DNA of 64,000 nt, from NCBI GenBank assembly GCA_020086605.1, contig JACBWW010000018.1, positions 12,369,252 through 12,433,251 of the forward strand, written 5' to 3'. The notes beneath the pieces were generated by a model. It was given only the letters and a program-made list of their open reading frames with translations, searched no databases and was not told where the DNA came from. Within the stretch, counting starts at the first letter, position 1. Every line of letters begins with the position of its first letter. This document shows, piece by piece, positions 48,913-63,600 of this stretch. This stretch comes from Lanius collurio. Taxonomy: Eukaryota > Chordata > Aves > Passeriformes > Laniidae. The translations under genes and the position numbers were made by a program.

Positions 48913-51210
48913 CTACCACAAGCAGAAAAAGCAACACTTTCCAAGACCCCACACCGTGGGACAGATCTTCAACAGCACAGAGTACATAACTGAGTTATAA
49001 ACTATCCCAATTTTAAATCAGCTGAAAATCTTGACTACCCTGGAAAAAAATTCAAAAAGAAAACATCAAAAAAAAATTGTATCTTTCAGGGTTCAAATGT
49101 TTCATGAAAGCTCTTGTGAACTTAATATAGGATGTATTTTAAAGAAAAAAAGGCAAAAAGCCATGACCTCATTTTCATTCACAGAACTCTCAACATTATA
49201 TATGCTATGAAGAATATTTTCCTTCTAAGACCAAAAACAAGTTTGCCTTTTTTCCCCTTTCTCCCCAGATGTCAACTCTTTCTCCATTTGGGCAAGCTTG
49301 CAATTCAAACAGCTTTTCAAAGAAAAAGAGGTTTTACTGCAGCCTTGAGCTATCTTTTAATAAATAATATCTCATTTTTCCATTAATTTCCCCCTTGAGT
49401 AGAACTAGATGAATGGGTTTTGCTTGCATTTTTACAGTGGGTTTTTTTCCTTCCGTTATCTTTCCTCTATTGAACATTTTAAATAGACTTCCCTTTCCCC
49501 TCTAGTTTTTATTTACAAGTCCTACAGAACTGTGTTCAGGAGTGCACAGAAGGCAGTGGCACATTTCTCAACACATGGTGCTCCATATGCAAGACATTTA
49601 CACGTGTCTGTATATTGGATGTACTAAAATTCCTCTGAATGTAACAAATTGAATTACTGCCAGTCACTACAGCACGGGTGAAAGAAGTCTTTACCTTCTT
49701 CCAACAACCACTTTAAAGCCTATTTGGTGTTCCTGAAGTACTGCAAATAAAGAAGAAAAAACCTGCTCAGAAAAATAAATATTATATTTTTAAATATGAA
49801 AAAAGTAACTGAAAGATCTAGATATGCTTTAAAGTTTTTTCTCCACAGAGTTTGGTTAATTCACAGTTAATGCCATGAAAAATAATGTCTCAGGAAGGGA
49901 AAAAAAGAAAGAGGGAACCATATGAAAACTCTCAGTACAGCACTGGTGGCAAATACAGTAATCAGAGCTACACAACATGCCCTTCCTGATGGGATTACTG
50001 CTCCACATTTGCTCATTAAATTGTGAAGAGTTCACAATCTTCTGTCAGGTGCTATCTGATAATCGGAAGACCATCCCAGCACATTACAGCAACCAAGTGT
50101 CTTGACAAACATCCTGCAAAACTGGGATACTGTATCTCAGCAGTATGCAATGGAGTTTTGCCAAATGTCTAACAGCCCTATTTTTTCTCCCAGACAGGCT
50201 GTTTTACAGAGGTTATTATTTTCTGATTACACCAAATTAAAATATGGGTTGCTGGACAGAAGAGAAGGATATTTACAATGGATCTCCAACATCATTACAA
50301 TGAGATAAAGGGCAAAAACAAGCCAGAAATGCTTCACTTACAGTGACATTGCAACTTGTTGTACCGGGTATTTACAAAAGAAGATGATAAAGTAATTTAA
50401 TCCTTATTTTCAATACAGTCTCAGCAAATCAAGTCTGTTATACTCACAGTGATTAACCCTCAAGAGGCAATAACATACACTACTTAATTGTGAAAAAAAA
50501 TGCATGCCTTAACAAGTACAGAATGTACATTGATAACAAGACCCTCCTTGATTTTAAATAAAATTCATACTGAATTTTTCCTACAAGTGTTTTATGTTGA
50601 GGAGAACTATCTCCTACTGTTGTCGTTTATCTCACTTGGTAGGCACATAGCACTAATTTGGCAGTATTGAAGTCCTATGAAAAATAGCACCCACAAGCTA
50701 TAAAATTTTGTGTAACAATTCCCTTTCCTTTTCACTGTGTGTGGAAAGTGATACGGAGTGGGCAGACACCAGTGTATCATCCAACAAAGATAAGGAAGCA
50801 TCTAAGGAAATAATAGTACAGCAAATGGAATTATTTCTTTTCAACAATGAAATAGCAGGAGATTGTTTTTCTCTTTGTATTCCTTCTGCAGGACACACAA
50901 GTTACACGTGTTCAGTGCACAGCACTCTCTATTCATAAGCTGATGTGCATAGCCAACAAGTATTCATTGGTTTCTAATTTCAAAGAAATCAACCAAACTG
51001 TAAATGGTAATTAAGACATAATTTTTCTGGTCCCATATCCATTAGCATAAAAATTAAATCTTCATGACATTTTTAGTTTCCAACAATACAGTAAAATAAT
51101 GCTGCATAGAAAAGAAACAGGGCTTACATCTGTTAAATTAACCATGGGAAAAGAAGAATGGCACATATGTTAAAGCTTAGTACTGATCAAATTACATAGA
51201 AATCTGGGCT

Positions 51211-51290
51211 CATAGTAATAAAAAAGAAGAGGAAACTGAAAAACCTATCAAGGGTCACATCTGAAATCTAAGAGTCAGAATATAACCTTT
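51211..51290 (-). mobile_element. Possible MIR-type SINE fragment
   Basis: AAGAAGAGGAAACTGAAAAA, then AAGGGTCACATCTG and AAGAGTCAGAATATAACC follow the order of the reverse complement of the MIR core (ATGAGGAAACTGAGGC, AAGGTCACACAGCT, GGCAGAGCCAGGATT). It is diverged but collinear over about 75 bp. Confidence 0.33.
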
Positions 51291-53785
51291 CCATGTTAGT
51301 TTGCAGTGCATTGCTTCTGGTGGAGATCAGCACTGGGATACCAGAAACAGAACATAATGTTGTTGGTTCTGAGGTTGAACTTCCTGTTTATGTTTTAATG
51401 GTTATAAAATTCATTTTATCTTGGCAAAGACACTTCCAATCTGCCCTAGAATAACACCTTGACAGCTGCAGTTATGTAAGTTGCTGGTACTGCCCTTTCT
51501 GATAGGCAGATGTTACTGCCCATAGCACAGACAACAAAAACGAACATTATCTTACCTGCAAGTTTAATTTTTTTTTTATTCTATGCAATCCCCAACAACA
51601 TATTTAGAAGTTTCTCAGTTGACAAAATGAAGCCTGCTGTCATATCAGTCTCCAGTTAAGCGAGAAGTGATCATAGGAAAAATAAAACCAAATATAAATC
51701 AAATTAAATACCTCAATGACACAGATATTCATGGGATCAAAAACTTTAGCTTTACAGATCCAGTCCAAGGTCTTTCAAAAAAAAAAACCAGTTAAATTCC
51801 CATTCAACTAAAATGTAAGCATCATCCCAACAGTGAGATTCCCAAGGAATTAAAACACATACCATTGTTAAGGCTGCACAGTTTGAAGGGGATAGTTTCT
51901 CCTGGGGAGGGCTGGGAAAGGAAAGACAGAGTGCCCCTCTGAGCTGGATGTAAATGGTTTCAAGCATCACGATTCCAGTTTGAAACACACAGGCTGCCTA
52001 GATAACTCAAGTTGTATCGATTTGGGGCCTTGACTGTATGGTTTCCCAAAGAGAAAGAGATCTTAATATGCCAAGGAAAACTGAATCAATCTTCAAAATG
52101 TGTTCTGTATGCTGCTAATTAGTTCTGTGATTAAAATCTCATTTTAAAAGTCTACACATCTATTCTGTGTCACATTCTTTTACTAAAGAAAATTCTTCTG
52201 TATAGAAGTTTGCATAATGATCATGCCAACGATACAAGTAACCTGATGCACAGATCACTCTGCATTTACCCCTCTAAATTTTGAAAGAGTTTTGAACTTC
52301 ACAAGCTAGTGAAGCTTGTTCAGCAGTGAATAAATGGAAAGCAGAAGGCAGAAAATACCCTGTTTTCTAATCTAAATGAAATTTTGTTTTCCTTTCTCTC
52401 CTAGACTCCAGTCCTGGCAGTCATGCAAACCTGGATGGTATTGTGCCAAAAATATCAGGAGAGTTGACCACAAGTGAGATATTCTGAAAAGGGGAGCTGT
52501 TTTTGTCAAATCAGACTGAACTAAGTTATTGGTTTCTCCACATATACTACTGAAGCCTAAAAATAAGTTCATAACCACAGCAATACAGAATTTCAAAATA
52601 GCAGCTGAGGCCACAGAGGCAGCTGGATCAGGGGATCTGCAGTTGGTCGGGTGCTCACATAAAAGGAATGATACAGTTGAGATGAGGAACTTCTCAGAAA
52701 CCAAAAGCTGAAATTACATCTATTAGGAGGACATATTTGTCTGAATACTTTTAAATATTTATTTCAGTATGGCTGAATAAGTTTAATTTCCCTTCCCAGA
52801 ACACTTCGTTCTACACTGTTATGGATCAGGTAAATGAGCTCTCTTGGACCATCAATTTGAAGCTGAAGCCTCAGCATACAAATAGTGTTCAAGCAACTAC
52901 CACTTCAAAAGTGTTGTCTACTGACTCCTGGGAACTTGGGGTTAGACCTAGAAAATCATTATTTTCTTGGTGTCTCAAAAATACAGCTTTCTACCATGCA
53001 CTAACTAAAGAGAAAGGGATCACGCTTAACACTGACACACGTTTCAATCTCTCCTGATTTAAAAAGAATTAAAAAAAAAAACCAAACAAACAAAATAACT
53101 AGGCAATTCTGAAACCTTCAAGTTTTAAAACTGAGAGTATTTTTAAAAATACAAATATGTAATTTTATGCAAGGCTATTTTGTACCATTTCATCAATACT
53201 AATATACAAAAAATCCCACTCTTCTTCCTGATATAAGCAACCACAACATCCTCTTCAGCTTTTATTTTGTGATGCTGAATAAGTGTGTTTCCATCTCCTC
53301 TTTTACAGGGAGTTTCCATTCCTCTAATGATCCTGGCTGGACATTCTAGTTTGGATCCTGATCTTTTGATTGTGAGTGATTAGAATTGCTCACAACATAC
53401 CCAGAGAGGTCCCTCAAGTGACTGAACATGAGTATCAGGACTCACCCTTTGGGAGCACTTTGTTGGATGCACATTTCATTTTTTCCATGGCCATGTCTCA
53501 CTGATGGCTCAATACACATCCAATGGGGGAAAAGTGCACAATCAACGCACCCAGATCCTCTTTCTCCCTGACTACTTCCAGCTGTGAGCCTCTGGAAGAG
53601 ATGCTTTAATTCCCAAGTGCCCACATCAAGGGTTTGCATTATTGATTCTCTATTACTTTGGTCTCCAAGCCTGTCCAGTTCTTTCTTTTGTAATGTGAAA
53701 TAACAATCTTTATGGTCCCTCCTAAATTTTTGTCATAAATAGATTTCATCAACATAATCCCATTTGTTATGCCAAAGTCATTAAT

Positions 53786-53806
53786 AAAAAAAAAAATAAA
53801 AAAAAA
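53786..53806. repeat. A-rich run
   Basis: A21 interrupted by a single T. No adjacent retrocopy or target-site duplication could be recognised. Confidence 0.8.
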
Positions 53807-54269
53807 GGCAAATTTTTCTGAGTTAATCCTTTAGGAAATAAGAAGTATCCTCCAACCAATTTTTTTCATAATGATTCACTGTTGACAGATTTTAAACTGT
53901 TCCTTATGTGCTGTGTGCACTTTTTAGCACTTATCATCATAACTAATAATTTGCCATTATTTCTTCCAACCCCTAACCAAACCTTATGCCCTCTATCTTC
54001 TCTTTTGAAGACCTTCTAAAATTCCTTTTTATAATTTCTCTTGCTATTAATAAAATTTTCCATAGCTCCAAAATTCACCTTTTCACTTTTTTAAAAGATA
54101 CTGGCAAGCTGTTGCTGTTATCACCCAGAATTTCTCGAATACTGTACACCACAGCAGACTTTCATTACCGATGAAATCTCATTAAAATTTAACACGCTCA
54201 TTAAATAAGAAAATCCTATCAACTTATGACAAAAACACATAAATATTTTTAGTTTATTCATGTTTTCTT

Positions 54270-54325
54270 ATACTCAAGACTTCTTCTATGTTTCATTTCC
54301 TCATCTATAATACTGAAGCAGGATT
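54270..54325 (+). mobile_element. Possible MIR-type SINE fragment
   Basis: TTTCATTTCCTCATCTATAA resembles the MIR core CCTCAGTTTCCTCATCTGTAA in sense orientation, preceded by ACTCAAGACTTCTTC, which may be the remains of GGCAAGTTACTTAACCTC. It is a short match. Confidence 0.25.
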
Positions 54326-57300
54326 TTATCGCTCTCTTCTCTGGAGGCCTAATTCCTGCAATGGGGTGCATTTCTGAGGAGTTCCACAGAGTGATTTTCC
54401 AGCCATGTGTTTACAGTATCTTGAAGAAAAGGATTTAAATGTTGAATATATTATTTCAGTATTATGTTAATGCAAATACTGATGCAAGAATGTAACCAAA
54501 AAATAGTTGAAGCACTTAATACAAAGTACTGTAAGCGAAACAACTTCTGGTATATCCCCCAGGATCCCAAACACTAATAACAGGAAAACAGTTTGAGAAG
54601 CAACCACAGAAATAGAAATTTGGATATTGGATTAAAAATAACCCAGAACAAAAGAATAGCAATCTTATTTAAATTTAGATTTAAGAATAAGAAGGTTTTA
54701 TTCCGTAGTATTAACCACATAGATTAGATCTCATCATAAAAAGAAAAATAGCATCAGTAGCACACAAAAGCCACTAGAATAAATATCAGTGGTGAGATTT
54801 CCACGCAATCTGAAAAAAAAAAATATACAAGGTCCAAAAGCACAGACTTCTGTGGAGAAAAAAACCTCCTGACAGTGCATTAAAATGAATATTAGTTGTG
54901 AATATTGATCATGGCAATTGTGTGGGATTTTGTTACCACAAGCTTTCTGTAAACCAAGGAGCAGGTGTTTAACAGGGCTACTAACTATACCAAAAGTGGA
55001 ACTTTAATGAAAACAAAATATATGAAGGTGAACAGCAGAAAAAGGAATCAATTAATAGTAAATTTTAGCTGCAGAATTACTGTAAGGAGAATCTAGTCAT
55101 AGACTGAGAGAAGGTTGAGATCTAGCTACCATAAAAGTAAAATAACATAAAACTGGACCTGTCATATTGGACTGCAGCTGTTATTCCACAACACAAATGT
55201 TCTCCCTCTGACAGTGATTTCAAACAATTCTCCAGAGACAACCATAATCCCTAGAACTGAGAAGTACAGATGACTCCACCCACACATATTTTTACTTAGA
55301 TCCCTATGGCTGTATTTTCACCACCAGTTAAGATGTGCCACAAGAACGTTTTCAGCACTGGAGACCTTCTCCATGCATGTGGTGCATGTGGTTAACACAA
55401 AAAGTAAGAGAAACATGAGAGGAGGCTTTGGCCCCCTATTTCATGCAGGGGGCTGAGGAGATCTCAGCAGTTTGCTCCAACCACACATCATTTGTGTATC
55501 ATAGATGCAGCAAAGAAAATAGTTCCCAAGCAGGTACCTCAGAAGACCTACCAAGCAGAAGGACACCACCTTTGCAAGGAGCTCAAAGACATCTCCATAC
55601 TTGTATCTGGAACACCCAAGCACCTAAACCATTTGTCCAGTCCCCAGCTCACCCTTTAACACATCGACAAAGATTTAAGCACATTATATGCAATTTATGT
55701 AAATTATCTTCACTTCTCATCAATGCCCAAGTAATGCTGTCAGGAAAGGGATCCAGGTAAATAATACCAGCCATCCAATTGCACTGACAGGCTCAGATTC
55801 AACTTTTTATTTCTTTTCCTCAAGAATGAAGAGCTTCTGAGGAGGTGGAAGTTGGCCTGATTAAAACCAATCCCAGTAAAACAGGACACCAGAATAATCC
55901 TACCCATTCCCCAAAAGCCTGTATACACTTCAAAAATCCTTCCTTATAACCAGAAGTGTGGATTTCTTGTGAAAAAGATGTTATTCAAATTCTGAACAAA
56001 TATGGCAGCATAGCAGGCAATCCACAGCAAAGTGGGAGAGCTAAAGACATTAGGGCACATCCAAAGTCAACGAGCAATCAGCCAGACCTTTGGCTAATAC
56101 AAACCAGCCCTATCGTCACCAACTCCTTTGGCTCAGAAACATCTTCCAGACTTACAGCACGCAGACCACACGTGACTTCCTCCAAACTTTTCACAAGCCA
56201 AATCTCAGCCTCACCCATCTCCTGCTCCCAGAACCCCTCAGTTGCATCCTGTTCCAACACAGCTGGGCTTCATTACTGCACCCTCCTCAGCTCTGCAAAA
56301 GCACGTCCTGCACAAAGCTCAGCACTCCTTCGCTTCCCTCTTCATGCTAGAGAAGCCTGAAATCACCATCTAATGGCACAAGTAACATTCTGAATATTAA
56401 CTTTCTACACTGTTTCTAGAGTGTTCTGTCACAAGGACATACAACTTCAGTTAAGTAATTTCAGTGGCCACTTTCCAAAGAATGCAAGGTACAAAAATGG
56501 GAAATATTATTTTATCGCATATCAAGGAAAAGGCATTGCAGTTTACCAAGGCATGTTTATCCAAAGGCATATCTTTCTATATTATATGTCAGAGTTCACA
56601 GATATCCTCAATTTGGCATCAGTATGGAGTTCATTAGTGCAGTGACCACAATTCCACATCTGGATTTAGAAGCAAACTGAGCGAACTGTACTGCAAGGAA
56701 GTTAACAAGAACATTTCTACTGTCAGCTGCACATGCAAGAAAAAAATGTGCTGAACAAAACATTTTAAGAGCTCAACTGCAGGCTGCTTTGTATCATTAG
56801 TACTTACTAAACTGAAATTGGAACAATGGGAAGCTGTGCAATGCTTACTTTACGCAGAGTTTACCACTTGGCTACTGTAATGTTCTCAGCTACTTTCAGA
56901 ATACAAATGAAATGAAAAACTGTGATTTCATTCACAGGTCTGGAGTGGATTTTGGCAGGACACTACAGATTGCTGTGGTCAACCTCTGACTCTGAAGTAA
57001 TCTGCCTGTTACTTTATTGAATCCTGAGCAGAAGACATAAACACCCTTCCTGCATCTATTCACTCCACAAACAGCCAGAACAGGAGTCAGTGGTCTATGC
57101 AAGCCTATTTACATCCTTTACATTTTAGTATCCAAACATGCCCACGTGTGGCACATCAAAACTAATAGAACTGATGTTGCTCCAGCACCATCCAATATTT
57201 TTATCTTTGCAAAAAGAAATTATGCAAGAGGAGCTGGTAATATTCTGCTCCTAACTAGTAAAAATTATTTCTTATATAAAATGTTTCTTTTATGTAAAAA

Positions 57301-57600
57301 TCAACAGAATATTATAATACTTCTGCAGGTAGAGAAATCAAGAAAAGAAGAAATTAAAGTATATCATCACATTCCACAGCAAGTCAGTAGCAGATCTGGA
57401 AACATAATGCAGCATCCCAGCCCTGTTCCAAAACTCCAGTCACTCAGCTGTATATTAAGCTGATGTCATGTCATGACTAAGTAAAGCAAGAGCATGGCTA
57501 GACATCATCTTTCCCTGTTCCAAATATCTCTCAGATGACAACTTAGAGATATTGGCAATGCCATTCTTCTCATTCCAACTGCTCAATCTGACTTTAAATT

Positions 57601-57637
57601 AAAAAAACAAAAAAACCAACCAACCAAACAAAAAAAT
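57601..57637. repeat. A/C simple repeat (AACC)n
   Basis: A-rich tract with ACCAACCAACC in the middle, the same flavour as the tract at 46611-46730. The two may share a mutational origin; no flanking element is visible. Confidence 0.8.
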
Positions 57638-60600
57638 TAATTTCTTCTCTGAAAGGGAATACACTTGGTGCAGGTTTCCAGCACTGTGAAGGAAGGTAAG
57701 TTGCCTACATGCACTAGAGGTTGAAAATATCACATGCAAATAAAAATTTTTAGAGAATAAAAGGCACAAAAAAAAGAATGTCTCTTTCTTAAAAGCATCA
57801 ATAATAAAAGTGAGGGTTTTGGAACAATTTTATCCTATCCAGGAAATTTCTTCCATGCAGGATTCAGAGCATCCAGAAGGCTACAAATTATTAAATACCA
57901 AATGCATAACAAACAAGTATTCATATGTCACATGGCCTCCACAGACACAAAGGAAAAACAATGGTTATTTAACATGGAATATGAGAGCATCTTCAGTTAT
58001 TCCCCCTTAAAGATACTCAAATATGAATCAACACATGAATGTTCCTCTACAATCTTAAATGTCATTTGTTCTTGACTATTGAGATACTGATGTTGTCTCT
58101 AAGTGAGGATTTTTCTTCCATTTAAATCTTACAAATCTCTTATTCTGCTCCCTATTTTGGTTTCTGTTTGATTCTGCTTTAATATTTATCTTTGACAAAA
58201 GGCTACTAGATAAAGCTTTATTTACCTACTTCAAAATAAGATGGTACTGAAGCTGTTTCCACAGGAGCTAGCAAAAAACTGCACCTGTAAATCCTTAATG
58301 CTTAATACCTATATTGGAGTTTCTCCATACAGCTTTAATGTCACACTTTTCCAAAATGAAGATCTGCTTTGAGCAAGTTTCACTCCTCTTTGGAGCCTCA
58401 AGGTTTTCACAAAGACCAAATCCAATGCAGTTTGAAGTTTAACAAGGATTTTGGAGTTTATGATGAAATACATTTGTTTCATTCCTCCATACTAACTTTC
58501 TCTTAGCTTCATACTGGCTTTGTTTGAATTTTTTATCCTGATTACACAGAAGAAATACTAACTAAACGAATAGAAAAGCAATTTGTTCCTGGTATCATTC
58601 ATGATCAATCACCAGTGAAGAAAGAGTTTAATCCCTTTGTTACAGACTGTAACATTTTTAAACCATGGTTTGACTTTTCTATAGGATTTCCTGTTTATTC
58701 GCACTCAACCACAACAATATTTAGCATGCTGAGAACTGTTTATATATCTTGTATTTAGAAGTGCTTGCTGTGTTTATGTTTAAATCAGATAACACAGATG
58801 GCTTCCCCCTCCACAACTCTATAATAAATCTAAATTGTAACTCCCCATTTATTTTTACTGTCTTGACAAGACTCCTTTGAAATTATCATGTACTTTATTT
58901 AAAGAGTTTTTTTCAGTTTTCCCATGTTAAAAGAAATCTCCTGGGAGGGAAAAAAAAGGCACTTTCAAAACAAAAAAGTTCCATTAATAGAAAAATATGT
59001 TAAAATGGTAAAAAGGGAGTAGATTCAGAACTTCATATTTTTTTGCCTACAGATTGAGCATAAAGGGTGGGGTTTTTTTCTGGATTCTTATTCTTTTAGC
59101 TAATATAAATTGGGCTAGTAGGAATCAAATTTTTGCTTGGATTTTATTTAACTGAAGAAAGAATATTAAAGACTGTTTTTATTTCAGCTCTACCAGTTCA
59201 ACTGATGGTAAGGTTATCCATGACTTAGCAGGTAGAGGAGGGGAAACTGGAAAATCCATGTTCTACTTTTGTTTCTGGTTTTATCTCTTGTCTGTTGTTT
59301 CATCTCAGTTTCTCTAAAATTCACTGGCATTGTGGAAGGAACAACATATTAGTTTTTGTCTGTTCAAATTTAAACAAGTTATAAAACACAAATATACTAG
59401 TTATTCAAACCAGAACAAGCAAGACAAAGTCCACAGCTCCACCATGGCACAGATCATGGCTCCGTACAAGATGATTTCCACCCTACGTGCCCCTAAAGCC
59501 ACTAATTTCACGTGCAGCAGCCAAGAGTCAGGGCTTCCCAAGACTTTGTAAGCCAGCAAAAGAAGCAGGAAGCCTAGGAGAAGCCAGCAGGTCAGACTTC
59601 ACATGGACAGCTCTGGTGTGTTCTCCTGCCCAGAGGCAGAAATGTAACACCATATAATGGAGGGAGGCCAAGCTTCATCAGTTTTATTGCTCAGAAAGTG
59701 CTCATATGCAGAGGAGAATCCACTAAAGAGATATCACACACATTGCAGACTTTTTATTGTGTGTATTGGTTCAGGGCAGGATGGCTAGTGGGAAACACTC
59801 TCTTTTAGTTTAAAGTATTGACTCAACTCACAACAATGAAAATGGGCATTGCATTAGAAAGTGACCTAAGAACAAAAAATTGACAAATTATGTAAGAGTA
59901 TGTAGAGCTCAACGTCTACATAGGCATACATGCTCACCACCATTCATGTTTCCAGGAGCCAGCAGGACTGCTGGCAATGCTGATTATTTTTTTCATATTA
60001 CATTTTCCCCCTCATGAATTGATGCTTATGATTTCCTTTTAGCCAGCCTTAACTGGGGGGAGAGAAGCAGCAACTAGCCTATAAAGTCTCCACTATTCTA
60101 AACATATAAAGGAACTAAATATCAATTTTTGTCTTTCATGGTCTAAAAAGGTTTTTTATTTAATAGTACAGCAGTGTACCAGAGTCCAGCCATCCTTTCA
60201 CATCACTATTTCTGATGAAATATAGTCTGATTTTTGTAATTTAAACCAATGTGATGGTTGAATCAGATTAAGATTGGCAAAACGTATTTAAAGCTCTGTG
60301 GAGCTGAACATGAGATTACATATGGTCTGTAAGAAGCAAAAATTAAGGCATCACGTCTAAAAAAAACCACAGGACAACTGTCAGGTTTTAGCTCAGTTGA
60401 AATCTGCATGTTTGCTAAATGACCACAGTTAAGAGCATTGGCACAGACATTATAGTCTCCTAATGTTTTTACTCCTAAAGAAACCAGCATGCACTTGCCC
60501 CTGCTAGTGAGGATACAGAAACTTCCCAGCATGAGAACAAAAGTTTATTTCACATTGCTAAAAATTTGAAAAAAAAAGACTGTACTGGAACACTAAAGTA

Positions 60601-63496
60601 TTCTGAGTGAATTCAAATAAGGAGTTAATTATTAACTCTTTAGGCTCCTCCAGTTTTTGAAACAAGGAGGGAGATTTTCTATTACTTGAAAGGAAGCCAG
60701 ACTTAACTCTCACAGAGTTTGGGTAAGGGCTGGGCACTAAAACCTCCAAACAGACATTGAAGAGAACAATCCTTTGTTCTCAGATCAGATATGCTCCAAA
60801 GAAACAAGTTAGTGATGGCAAATTATAACACTAGACACACACATACAGACAGACAAACAAAAACCCCCCACATTTTCATGAGAACTGAAACTAAATTTTT
60901 TCTAGTTTGCTAAATTTTGTCCAACAATTTTTTTTAAAATATCATATGTCAAAAGAGTTCACAAGCCCACTGACTAACACTTGAACATATTAACAAATGC
61001 ATTTTGGTTTGCACATGATGTCTCAGAAGGTAACAATGCTTTCACAAGTAGGATACCAGCTGTAACCATGCATCTGAGAAAGGATTTGTACCTCACACTG
61101 GGAGCTCAAGCTTCGGGTTGGGTCTCTCATCCCATGGTTCGAGATTGTCCTAATTACTCCCCTGCAATATTCCTGGGTAGGCATGACCTCTTCCATGGAA
61201 ATAGATCATCTAAATAGCACAAAATCTGAAGAAATCATCCACAAAGAAAAAGGAAATTATCTGAAAAAAAATACCAGTGGTCACAGAAGGCCACCCTTAA
61301 CTCATCATAAAAAGAAAAATACTGGCTATAGTTATTCAGAGAATGTAGCTCACCAAGAATATCTTATCTAAATAACTAAGAGTTCTCTTGTACCAAGTAG
61401 AAAGACACTTTATTTTAAAGCTGGTCAGGTCAATGAAATATGCATTTCGAAAGATATCAGCTGTGTAGAAATAATGAAATATTTCCATCCCCTTTACTTA
61501 TTTCAGTATATTTTTTTAAGATAAATTTTGCAATGGAAAAAAACTTGTCAGGTACTTTCTGGGTCATTTCTAATGGTTGCCTACTTTTTTTTTTAATGTT
61601 TTCATCTCTCCCTTTCTCCAAGTGTTACAACTCCACTATAAAAATTAAGTATTGCTTAACAGTTAAAGGATCTTGTTCCAAATAACGTGACAACCTTCTG
61701 AAAGAAGCACTTGAAGAGGCCCAAACAATTCAGTGCCAAACCCCCTCCTACTTCCATTCTCACTGGAGGAGCTGGCTGGACACATCAAAATTACAACCAC
61801 GCCACATGACTTCATAAGAACTCCATCTTGAAGACCCATTTAGGATTATTGTGCATTACCCCATCAGTCTGCAAAGCAGGCTGCTCTTAAATGAAAGACT
61901 GGGGTGGTGGTGACAGTCTCCTTATGAACATCATAAACTCTTTATGACACTTCCATGGATACCTCTTAGCTTATTTTATAGTTCTGTCACAACTTGCACA
62001 AACAGATTTAGGTTGGTAATACAAGACAGTAAAGCACAAAGCCTAAGAGTGCCAGATGCAATTTCATCTTTAAAACGTTTCAGTTGACTTTATGGACTTT
62101 AGAATTTACTATTTGATTTTATTGCACAGCAACAAGGACTACACGTGAAGCAAGAACCTTTTCATAAAAGGCCAGATACACCATTTCTACATTGTCTTTC
62201 ATTTAGAACAGTTTAGTAAAAAGGGCAGATGACTACATGAAGATATGTACCATGTCAAGTAGTTCTAATGATTCAGTACTGATAAAGTCAGACATGTATG
62301 TTCAAAGGCCTCTCCACAATTTAGCTCTGTTTAAAGCTTTGTAGAAACTATTTTAGCACACTCAAGCACCTCTTGAAATACCTCTTATCCAGGAACTTAC
62401 ATTGGCTGTTCACTATTGAGTACAGATCACAAGACCACAGGACTGCAGAACAGAGAGCACCTTCTTGCACACTGAATATGGGTCTCCTACTCACATACAA
62501 TACAACTTCCACGTATATAAACCACTTTGCCTTCCAAACAGGAGTACAGCTAGCTAGGGCTCTCCTTTAGTTACATGGATTTTGGCCAATGGAATGTTCA
62601 CAGAACCAAGCATTTGAAAAGTTTTGTTTCTGTGTATATTCCCAGAAAGAGGGGAAACTTTAAACCATGCCTCATGCTTAGCAAAGGGAAGGTAAAACAC
62701 CTAACTGCCTCTCTGTTTCCAGACATTTATTAGGCTGACTTTACAAGACCAGGCCAAATAACAGACAAAAGTGGTTGGATCTGTTTTTTAGACAACATTT
62801 GTTAGCAACAGCTTGCCACAAGAACCTTTTCCTAGAAAATCCATCAATTAATAAAAAGGTTTTTTGTCATCATCATGTGCTTGCAGATGCATGAATAAGA
62901 AGGAGAAAAATCAGTTCCTGCATCACAGAACAGACAACAAAAGAGTCACAGAGACAAGACTTGGAAATTGCAGCTCTACACTGAAACCCCCACCACCCAC
63001 GCTGCTGGCTGATGACACCCACAGCCTCCCTGCTCTCCTCACAAAGCATCAGAGCACACTCTCCTTGCCTTCAAGCCTAACACAGAAAGGCCAGGTGTCA
63101 GGCATAAGGAGTTAGCAAAGCAGAAGTTGCTTTTTCTTTTTTCCGCAAAACAGCACGTGCAAAAATTGACTGAGACCATGTTTCACACAGGAACCTCCTG
63201 CTCTGAAGCATAAAAGTTCCCTGAAATATGTCTTCCTTTCTTAAAAAAATATAATGAAAACAGATTCTCTCAGAATTCAACACAAAGTTCTAATTAAAAT
63301 CTGCCAAGAATTTTTGATTTCTGACAGGCAATCATCATGTAAAATCAGCAGCACGCCAGAGCACACCAAAATAGAGCAATTTTGCAACCATCTGAAAAGA
63401 GTCACAGGAAACAAACATCCAGCTCCTGGTGTGTACTCCAGAACACACAAGTGCAGCCCTGAGCTCCAGCTCTCTAATAATTCATTTGGTACTTAC

Positions 63497-63600
63497 AGTT
63501 AACTGGACCCAAATCTTGATCCTGTTCAAGTCAGTGGCGTAGGTCCCAAGTCCCTGCTCTTCTGCAGCTCTCTGGCCCAGTTTAGCTTGGGGATATTTCA
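63497..63600 (-). CDS. Candidate coding exon, unknown protein
   Basis: Both splice sites are excellent on the minus strand: acceptor CATTTACACCTTTTTTAG and donor GTTAACT|GTAAGTA. The 104 nt start with two bases of a split codon (phase 1), then 34 open codons, ending in phase 0. The peptide begins KYPQAKLGQRAAEEQG and ends DLNRIKIWVQLT. The other two minus frames and the plus frames contain stops. It would be the most upstream exon of the minus-strand model in this window, so the gene's 5' part and promoter would lie beyond 64000. I recognise no family. At this length openness alone is weak evidence; the case rests on the splice sites and the codon pattern. Confidence 0.37.

Larger units (their letters stand above)
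48913..63496. other. Non-coding, intron-like
   Basis: If the minus-strand model is right, this is mainly one intron of about 15 kb. I found no other supportable exon. It contains possible MIR fragments (51211-51290 and 54270-54325), A-rich runs at 53069-53095 and 53786-53806, and an A/C tract at 57601-57637. A plus-strand pseudo-exon at 52405-52473 has good splice sites, but on the other strand. Confidence 0.45.

Noticed and set aside
52405..52473. Plus-strand pseudo-exon with a very good acceptor (TTTCCTTTCTCTCCTAG) and donor (CAA|GTGAGA)
   Set aside because: It is on the strand opposite the gene model, is only 69 nt, and two frames are open, so the frame is not informative.
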